A stretch of DNA of 21,065 nucleotides from Desulfuromonadaceae bacterium (GTDB taxonomy: Bacteria; Desulfobacterota; Desulfuromonadia; Desulfuromonadales; SZUA-401). This document shows, in pieces, positions 8,601 through 16,700 of the stretch. Made by a program: the position numbers and the translations under genes. The stretch covers positions 1 to 21,065 of the forward strand of contig QKBP01000119.1 of the NCBI GenBank assembly GCA_003246035.1, written 5' to 3'. How positions within the stretch are numbered: position 1 is the stretch's first letter; the number at the start of each line of letters is the position of its first letter. Under the pieces are notes generated by a model, which made no database searches, had not been told where the DNA came from, and saw only the letters and a list, made by a program, of their open reading frames with translations.

Positions 8601-10781
8601 GGGGGCAACCTGGTCGACGATCCACAGCGGCTGCGGTGCCGTCTCGTCAAAGTGGTGGGACTCGTCGTAGACGCGCAGCAGGTAACGCAGCTCCACACCG
8701 GGGGCCGTAAAGTCTTCCTTCGCTGGCCACCACTCCCCCTCACCGCGAACGTCGAGGGGGATCACGGCGAGCGGCTTCGCCTGCAGCGACCCGTCCTGCG
8801 GAAAGATACGCACTTCCGACCAGGCGATGAAATTCGGGTAGTTGCTGTAGGCGCGGAAAAATACGCGGTTCTCCTGAAAGGAAGTGTCCGGATCGTCGCG
8901 ATAAGCGATGGAACGCGGCCAGGCCGTCACGTTGAGGCGCGGCACGCTGGTGAGGGCATCGTGTTTGAACTGGACTTGCGCGTGGTCGAGGGCGAGGTCG
9001 GTGCAGCGCTGCACATCCGGGATACTCATGCGCAAGTCGTCCATCGGGGCGCCGTCAACGGAGATGCGCATCAGGTTCAGAGCGAAGGGGTCGGAGGTAC
9101 TGACCTCGCGGGTCAGGCGTTCGATCTCCACCCCGTCATAATCATCGAGGCTTGAAAGCTCGTCGTAGACGATTTCGACCTCGACACGGGAGGTGTCCGA
9201 CTCGACGAAGCCCGCGTTGATCACGTCTTGTGACTGGACATAGCCGCGCCCCTCGAATTCGGTCTGCTCCGGCGTCAGCCCCATGCGCTGCGCTACCGCC
9301 ACCATCGCCTTGCGGGCGCGCTCGGCGGACCAGCCGATGTCGTCGCCGTAAAGCATCGCCACGCGCCGATCGAGACGCTGGTTGCGGGTGTAGCCGATGA
9401 AGCGCAGTCGCACGTTGGTCTTGCCGGCGACCTCCGCCAGCGTCGTGCGCAGGCGCGCGAGGGATTCTTCCGGGATCACCGGGTCGCCGTCCTGGAACAG
9501 GATCGGCGCTACGTTCCCGGCGGCAGGATGATAGACCCGAGTTACCGTTTCGGCGGCGGCCGCCTCGGGACAGATCTGCGGCTCGTCGGGGAGCTCCTGC
9601 AGCGGGTCGTCGTACCAGAATTCGACCTCGACACGCCGGTTGAGCGACCTCCCCTTCGGGGTATCGTTGGAGGCGACCGGCCGGGTCGCGCCGGCACCGT
9701 CGCTGTCGACCGCGGTGCTGTTCAGGCCCAGCCCCTCCTGCACGGCAACCGCCACGCGGCGGGCGACCGCCTTGGAGAGCCCCAGGTGATCGACATAGAT
9801 GCGCATGTCACGTCCGGCCAGAGGTTGGGTGTCGGTGTAGGCGATGAACTTGATCGTCACGTTGCGCTTGTTGGCGAGGTCGTTCAGGATCTGGCGAACC
9901 TGCTGCAGGTAGCTCTCGGGGACCTCGACCATGCCGCTCTCGTAGTGAAGCGGGGTCAGCAGGTTTTTGACCCGGGCACGGTGGTTATGCCCCTCCTTGT
10001 AGCGCAGCTTGCAGACGGTCTCGGAGCGGCAGACCTTGACCCGGTTGATCTGTCGCGACACGTAGACCTGCCTCTCGACCATTTTCTGAACGACCTCGTC
10101 GTACCAGACCTCCACCTCCACCCGGCGGTTCTGGGCCCGACCCGCTTCGCTGTCGTTGTCGGCGACCGGAAGGCGATCGCCGAGCCCTTCGTAGGAGATC
10201 GCCTCGGGGGGGAGCTGCAGCTGCTGCTGGCAGTATTCGGCGACGGTACCGGCCCGCTCCTGGGAGAGCCCGACGTTGTCGCCGTAGATCGCGGTCAGCT
10301 CGTCGCTGAGGTGCTGGGAATCGGCATGGCCGACGAAATGGAGGCGGACGTTGTTGCGCTCGCGCATGGTGTCGAGGATGCCGCGCAGCTGCTCCAGGTA
10401 CCCCTCTGGAATGTCGGCTTCGCCGGCGCGGAAATGGATCGGCGGGATCAGGTTGGCCAGCTTGACCGTCTTTATCTGCAGCTCAAGTGACTTTCGCGTC
10501 TTGACCGCGTCGCCCTGATCCTGCGCAAAGACCCCCGGATCGATGGCCCAGACGTCATAGACCTGATCGGCGAACAGATGCATCTCGGTGGCTTCCCCGC
10601 AGGAGCTCGCTTCCCGCAGGGCCTCTCCGTTCAGCACCGTCTCCGCAGGCGGGGGCCCGTCGTCGGCAACCGCCCGCGCAAGGCCGGGAAGCAGTAACTG
10701 CAGAACGAGCAGGCACCCCGACAGGAGCGGCGCCAGCCGTGCCCTGGTCACCAGCGGGTTGAATACGTGGCCGCGGTTCAT
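5628..10781 (-). CDS. Triple OmpA-like domain / outer-membrane beta-barrel protein (1717 aa)
   Basis: A signal peptide lies at ~1-38. Three tandem OmpA-C-like (peptidoglycan-binding) domains follow at ~111-228, ~274-392 and ~424-541. Each starts with a PIHF/PLHY/PILF strand, and each ends in RVEVE, preceded by NR in the first two. Domain 1 keeps both ligand residues (GHAD; LSQERA). Domain 2 keeps Asp (YTD) but lacks the aligned Arg. Domain 3 has YTR in place of YTD but keeps SAERA. Residues ~560-870 are beta-rich Ig-like. A middle module at ~930-1065 contains GTGGSLYYLQRQDI and LDYTVDYLQGRVLLARPL. Residues ~1105-1717 alternate polar/hydrophobic as barrel strands and end in the aromatic NIVGKY, as BAM substrates do. 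The ATG overlaps the DUF11 stop (ATGA), with GGTGA 4 nt upstream. It probably anchors or exports the DUF11 protein (inference). OmpA proteins usually have one such domain at the C-terminus, so three at the N-terminus of a barrel is unusual. Confidence 0.9.
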   Translation of the reverse strand: MNRGHVFNPLVTRARLAPLLSGCLLVLQLLLPGLARAVADDGPPPAETVLNGEALREASSCGEATEMHLFADQVYDVWAIDPGVFAQDQGDAVKTRKSLELQIKTVKLANLIPPIHFRAGEADIPEGYLEQLRGILDTMRERNNVRLHFVGHADSQHLSDELTAIYGDNVGLSQERAGTVAEYCQQQLQLPPEAISYEGLGDRLPVADNDSEAGRAQNRRVEVEVWYDEVVQKMVERQVYVSRQINRVKVCRSETVCKLRYKEGHNHRARVKNLLTPLHYESGMVEVPESYLQQVRQILNDLANKRNVTIKFIAYTDTQPLAGRDMRIYVDHLGLSKAVARRVAVAVQEGLGLNSTAVDSDGAGATRPVASNDTPKGRSLNRRVEVEFWYDDPLQELPDEPQICPEAAAAETVTRVYHPAAGNVAPILFQDGDPVIPEESLARLRTTLAEVAGKTNVRLRFIGYTRNQRLDRRVAMLYGDDIGWSAERARKAMVAVAQRMGLTPEQTEFEGRGYVQSQDVINAGFVESDTSRVEVEIVYDELSSLDDYDGVEIERLTREVSTSDPFALNLMRISVDGAPMDDLRMSIPDVQRCTDLALDHAQVQFKHDALTSVPRLNVTAWPRSIAYRDDPDTSFQENRVFFRAYSNYPNFIAWSEVRIFPQDGSLQAKPLAVIPLDVRGEGEWWPAKEDFTAPGVELRYLLRVYDESHHFDETAPQPLWIVDQVAPDLADADVETELRAGYGESRLALQTISLQGGTVRATGRDIPPGHTVWLAGHNVPVDPDGAFVAEQILPIGLHTVEVAVLDAAGNGDLFLRDLSIERSDWFTVGIADVTVSANRTNGPADLLNPDQPRYSDDISADGRLAFFTRGKFGLGWNLTASADTREGPLDEIFSNFLDKSPEALFRRIDPDVHYPTYGDDGTVTEEAPTSGKFYLKLQQEQNYGLWGNFRVGYLQNSLAHVDRGLYGANLHLQSEAITGYGERRLLVDGFAADPGTVAGRDEFRGTGGSLYYLQRQDILEGSERLRIEVRDKDSGLVLAVKDLIPELDYTVDYLQGRVLLARPLSSTGDDGALVQSDATLGHPQYLVARYEFSPGVESPDLLATGGRVEGWVNDHVKLGVTASNSETDSEDASLYAADVTLRHSAETWLRVEAGESDGTDVTTATSRDGGFGFAPVAVPPSDTPARGYRSDLSVGLADIVPGGAGRLTLYSQELEAGYVAPGLAAETATTKYGGTAELPIGERLSTRLKVDRLEQEEIYASDAAELDLDYRLTPHWNLSTGLRQDRLEDLSRGTRPLAEEGERTDGVLRLRYDSLGSLTAYTFVQETLASDEQRAENGRFGLGGSQRFGDRFKVDGEVSDGDLGVAGRLATEYLYSDRSTLYLSYANENERSDNGMRARKGNLTSGLRSRYSDQLSLYMEERYDHGDVPTGLMHAAGVELTPTDRLTLGASAERGRLKDRQSGSVIARSAAGLTVGYGFERAKLSSGVEFRRDESFQPGTPDSELTTWLFRNSLRYRTTPNWSLIGKFNYAVSDNSAETAYDGEFIEAVLGYAYRPVDNDRLNALVKYTYVYDVPTSAQSSATGESASGLLQKTHIASLDATYALNARWSIGGKYAYRRGEYAFDRVAPEYVRSQAHLVVARVDWHFVHRWDALLEGRMLDLPDASEQRFGSLVGLYRHVGNHVKVGVGYNFSDFSDDLTQYSYDHQGLFINIVGKY

Positions 10782-13700
10782 GGCGTCACCGGCTTTCCGC
10801 GCCGCCAGAACACGCTGGTTTCGACGGTTAATCGATAGAGCACTTCATCCTGGCTGCGCCAGGCCTCCTCGATCAGGTCACGCAATGCTTCGAGGCGCTC
10901 TTCGACCAGCGAGGCCTCTTCGACATCGGCCAGATAGGAAATCCGCAGAATTGATGGCTGTTCCCGCAGCACCTCGATCAGCTGCTCGACGCGCGGCTGC
11001 CAGACCTCGCGCAGCTTCGCACCGTCGACCTCGAAGACCCCGGCGGCCACGTCGATGGAAACCACCCGGTGCAGTGCGGTGGCAAAGTTGAAGCGGAGCG
11101 CCTTGCCGCGCGTCGCACGCTGTACGCGCGGGTTTTCACTGATGACACGGTAGCCGGTCGGCAGCGTGCGGTCGTCGAGCTTGAGGATGAAGTTGCTGCC
11201 GCGCTCCGCGTCCGGGACCGTCGCGCAGGTGATGTGGAAGCGCCCTTCGGGGTCGGTGGTGGCGATCAGTCCCCGCGCGGTGACGACCCGTACTCCGGCC
11301 AGCCCGTGCTCCCCTGCTCCCTGCTCTCCGTCGAGATCGCGATCGTCGAACACCTTGCCGAGAACGTCGGTGCAGTCGAAATCGGGGTCGGCGACGACAC
11401 GGACGGTCGCGGTGGCGATCTCGGAAAGCGGTCCCCCGCTGGTGCTGTCGAGCACCTGAGCCCGGTTGACGAATTCCCCTTCCGAGACACCCCCGCCGAC
11501 CCGCAGCAACAGTTGGATGGTGTGCTCACGGTTGTAACCGATGTCGAGATTGTCCCAGCGGAGCTGACCGCCGCTGTCGTCCGGCTCGAGCTTCGCGCCG
11601 TCGTAGCGAGCCGATCCACTGACGTACTTGAAACCGGGCGGCAGCGTATCGACAACTCCGAGAGGGGGGAGCGCGCTGCGCAGGGTGTTCTTCACGCGAA
11701 TGGTATAGGGGACGATCTGCGCGCGGTTCACGTTGACCTGCGGAGTAGTCTTGAAGATGGCGATCTTTTCCTCGACCTGCTGATCAACCGGGATGTGGTT
11801 GTTGTAGATCTGGTTCGCCGACGCGTTGAAATTCAGATGCAGGTAGTAGTTGGGCGGCCCCGCGGGGACAGTCGCGGAGATTTCGGCTTCACAGACACCG
11901 GTCGCAGCGACGGCGTCGTCGGGGCAGAGCGGCACCGGGTAGGCTGCTGTCGCTGCGTCGCTCAACGGCACTTCAGTCAGCGACGGCCCGGCGACATAGC
12001 CAGTCGGCGCCGCCGTGACGGCGATCAGGTAGTCCTCGCCGGCGGGGCATTCGCTCGGATCGAAGACCAGGTCGAACTTGTAACTGCCGTCGGTCCGAGT
12101 CGTCTGGTTCTGCTGGGCTGCGTCGATGAAGCAGCTTGCCGGGAGCGGCGTCGAGGTCGCGCTGCGCAGCATGGTCAGGGTCACGCCGGCCAGAGGCGCG
12201 TGGGTCGCGACGTCGTAAACGATGCCGTTGGCCGGGATGTCGGTTCGCGTCGGGTCGGCGCTGCCGGGGAGGACCGGGTCGTCGCTCACGATCGGCGCCG
12301 GCCAGGGTCCGATCAGCTGCGCCTGGTTCAGCACCACGCTGCCGCTCGGCAGGTTCGTCGCCAGGGACGCTTCGAAACTGACATTCAGGCTCTCGAACGG
12401 TTCGATGGTCAAGTCGGTGACGTTCAGGGTCTCGCCGCTAATCGCGGAACTCGCCCCGGGGGGGACGACGACGTTACCGAGGGAGCCGGCCTGGAAACGC
12501 TGGATCGCGTTGAGCGCCTCGATATCGTCGACGAGGCCGAAGCCGACGAGGCGGATCGCCGTCGGGTTCTCGATCGTCAGGGTGTAGAGCAGACGGTCCC
12601 CCGGGTTCGCCACAGGCTTGTCGACGACTTTACGCAGGAGCAGATCGGGAGTCGCGATGATCAGGGTGGTGGTCACCGGGCCGGCGACGTAGTCGTTGAA
12701 ACCCGGGATGCCGCTGCCGGTGCGCTCGTCGGCACTGGCGCCGTCGAGGCTCGTCCATGTGACGCTGGCGCTGTTGACCAGGGACTGGCCGGCCACTACC
12801 GTATCGAGCACTTGTACGGCATAGCTGACGGTAACGGTGTCCCCCTGGAGAATATCAAAGCTGCCGTTCCAGAGCAGGGTCTGCGGAGTCGCCACCCCGT
12901 CGCCACTCACGTTCGGCTCGTTCGGCGCCCCCGCGACCCGCGCGCTTCCGGCGACGTAGGCCAGACCGAGACTCAGGGTGTCGTCGAGCACTGCGTCGAA
13001 GGCGTCGGCGTTGTCCACCCCACCGGCGGCAGTCAAATCGACGGTGTAGGTCAGGATATCGCCGGCGACCGGCGGCGTCGCCGGATTCACGCTCTTGACG
13101 AGGCTGACGGCTGGCTCGACGATGGTCAGCGGCGCGCTGCTGCCGTCGGTTGAGGTTCCGGGTGGGACGGCGTCAGAGGTATAGGCAGCGGTGTTGACCA
13201 CGCTGGTGCCAGCGTTGGCGGCATCGTTGTTGGCCACGCGGGCAGTCAAGGTGATAACCGCCTGCTGGCCGGCGGGGATGGTCGGGAAGCTCCAGCTCAG
13301 GACCTGGCCCGTCTGAGCGGTGGTGATGCCCAGCGGTGCGCCGTTCAGGGTGGCGGTAGCGTCGACATAAACGAGCGCGTCGTGCAGGGTGTCGCTGACC
13401 ACGACGTTGTCGAGTGCCGCTCCGACCGGCACCCCTGGCACCGTAATCTGGTAAAGCAGCGGTTCGCCGATGGCCGCCGAACCGCTCGCCGGACTCAACA
13501 GGCTCTTGCTCAGCGCCTCGACGCTCACCAGGTTGGTCATGTAAAACTGTGCCACATCACCCGGGATGTAGGCCTGCCCTGCCCCTCCCGGCAGCGACCA
13601 GTACCTGTCGATGGTCGCGCTGTTGTTCCAGAGCTGGTTCGGACCGAAATCGGTATGGAAACCGACGGTGTAGTCAACGGTGACGCATTCCCCGGGAGCG

Positions 13701-16700
13701 ACCGGCGTGTTCAGAACGAAATTCAGGCTGCCACCGCGAGCCGACGGCGGTAGGAAGCTGTAGTCGCTGCCGGGATTAAGAAGCACCCCTCCCACCGCCA
13801 CCTGTGGCGCACTCAGGCTGGCCTCGTCGAGCTGACTCGCCAGGACGTCGCTGATCTGGACACCGTATGCCGGCGCCTGTCCATTGGTGTTGCACGACTC
13901 GAGCTGGAATGACACGGTATCGGCAATGACGTTGACATTCAGCGGGGTGTCGATGCTGTTGGCATTCCCGTTGCCCCGCTTGACGACCGGGCTGAGCAGC
14001 GGCTGCCGCACGGTCAGGATTTCGCTGGCGACCAGGCGAGTGGAGTTGGTCACCGGGTTCCCGTTGGCATCGAGGTAACCGAGAATGGCGGTATTGGTCA
14101 GAGTAGAGCTTGAGACCTGGGGGATTCCGGCGTCCGGCTGGACGATGGCTTGGTATTCGATCACCAGGGCATCGACCGGTGTATTATCACGGCTCGGGGC
14201 ATTGACCACGTCACCCAGATCCCAGATCAGAGTACCCGTCGCCCCTACCGACGGCTGGGAGACGAGAGTGTAGGTAAACGGCCTGCCCCCCGAGGGAGGG
14301 GAGATACCGACCAGACCGATGTAGGTCATGCCGGTCGGTAGGACATCCTGCAGCGTCACGTTGCGGGATGTCCCTTCGGCGAGGTTCAGGGTCAGCCGGT
14401 AGGTGACGATGTCACCGATGCGCACGATTTTATCGACGGCACTGCTTGCAGCGTCAACATAGCTATCGCGGATGATCGCTTTCTCAAGGCTGTTGTCGTC
14501 ACCGACGATCAGGGAGGTGCTGACCGGACCGGCAACATAATCGTTGTAGGCAGGAACGCTGCTGCCGGTACGCTCGAAAAGATTGATGCCGTCAAGACCG
14601 GTCCACTGTACGATGACGCTGTTGTCCAGCACCTGGCCGGCGACCACCGTATTGAGCACCAGCACGTCATAGCTGACGGTGACGATCGTCCCCTCGGGGA
14701 TATCGATGTCGGCCGTCGCGTCGGCGAGATCCCAAGTGAGGTTCTGCGGGGTAATGCTACCGTCACCGCTGACCGTCGGGTCAGAGATGGTGTTGCCTAT
14801 GCCGTTGACGCTGGCAGAACCGCTGACATAGCTCATCCCGAGGCCGAGGCTGTCCTCGATGCGCAAGTCGAAAGCGTAGGAAAAATCATCCGTGATGCTC
14901 CCACCAGAGGCTCTGAAGGTCAGGCGGTAGCGCAAAATGTCGCCGGCTCTGGGTCCAAGCCCCGGTCGGTTGACGTTGCTGACCGACTTGGCGATGGCAA
15001 TATTCGGCTCGACGATGGTCAGCGGTGCAGCACTCCCTTCGGTTATCGAGCCGGGCGCAATGGCATCGAAAGTGTAGTTGGCTCTGTTGACCACACGCAC
15101 GCCGGCATTGGCAGAGTCGTTGTTCGCCACGCGTACACTCAGGGTAATGATCGCTTGCTGACCGGCAGGAATGGTCGGGATGGCCCAGCTCAGGTCCTGT
15201 CCTGACTGAACAGTGGTAATGGGGAGCGGTGCACCATCCAGGGTGGCGGTGGCAGCAACGTACCCAAGGGCATTGTGCAGAGTGTCGTTCACCACCACGT
15301 TGTCAAGCGCCGCATTAACCGGTGCCCCCGGTACCGTGATCTGGTAGACCGCCTGTTCGCCAATAGTCGCATATCCGCTCACCGGACTACGCAGAGATTT
15401 GCTTAACGGCTCGACGGCGACCTGGTTGGTCATCCAGACCCGCGCCACGTCGGTCGGAGTATAGATCCGCCCGGCCGCTGGAAGAGAAGCGTATTGGACA
15501 AGACGCGCCTCATTGCTCCAGGTCGATGACACGCTGATGTCGTCGTGAAAACCGATTCTGTAGCTGATGACGAAGCAGGACCCTGGGTTGACCGGTGTGT
15601 TGAGGTCGAAGCTCATGCTGCCGCCGCGACCCGCCGGCGGGACGTAATTGTAATCGGCAGTAGGAGCTAGGAGAGTGCCGTCAATGCTTACGACCGGCGA
15701 CGAAAGGCTGCCTTCGTCAAGCTCGTCTGCCAGCAAATCGCTGACCTGGATGGTGTAGGCCGGGGCCAGGCCGTCGTTGCAGGAGGAGAGCTCGAACCGC
15801 ATCGTGTCGCTTGCGAGGTTGACCTGGTATGGGTCGGCCGCGCTGCCACTCCCCTGCCGTCCGCTGCCAAGATCGACCTTGCTGATCGCGCGCATCTGCG
15901 GCTGCAGGACCTCGATGCGCTCGGCGGCCGTCAAGCGGCCGGGGAAGAGGGCCGGGTCTCCGCCAGAGTAGGAGAGCATTGCCAGGTTGTCGAGCAGCTG
16001 GGAGGTAGTGGTGTCGATCCCGGCAGGCGATGCGTCGCTCACCACCTGTGCCACATAGCGGATCACCAGGGTGTCGTTGCTGCTGTCGCCATCGGGGGTG
16101 TTGACGATGTCACCGAGCTCCCAGCGCAAGGTTCCAGTGTCTCCAGCCAGCGGCTGTAGGCCTGGGGTATAAGTGAGGTTGAGACCGCCAATCAGCGTGG
16201 AGCTCTGCAGCGCCAGGCCCGTGGGGAGCGTATCCTCTACCACGACGTTACGGGTCGTGTACTCCTGCAGGTTGAGGGTCAGGTCGTAGGTGACGGTATC
16301 GCCCACCCGCACCACTGGATTGCCTGTGCTCGGCGGCGACTCGGCGTAGGAATCGGCGAAGACTGATTTGCTGAGCGAGGTGTTGTCCTCGGTCAAGACA
16401 GTGACGCTGGCCGGGCCGGTGCAATAGTCGTTGGGCAGGATGATGCCGGAAGTCCCGCAGCCTGCGCCGGTGCGCTCCCGTCCCGGCGCCGGGTTGGTAA
16501 CCGGTTCGATCGGAAAGTCTTCGTCAACGGATGTCCAGTCCACGTAGGCGCTGTTGGTAAAGGAACTCACCGAGGTCGCGTCCACTACCGTCACCTGATA
16601 GGTCAGAACCAGGGCCTGGCCAGCGGGGATATCAAGGGTGCCATCGCCATTCTCGCGTCCCCAGACCAGGGTAGTCCCCGCCGGTATGCTGGGATCGACG

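Noticed and set aside
5778..13153. Long plus-strand open frames at 5778-7286, 7353-9155, 9528-10490 and 11069-13153
   Set aside because: They are antisense shadows of the barrel and DUF11 genes, with the same low-complexity composition, no recognisable domains and no ribosome sites.
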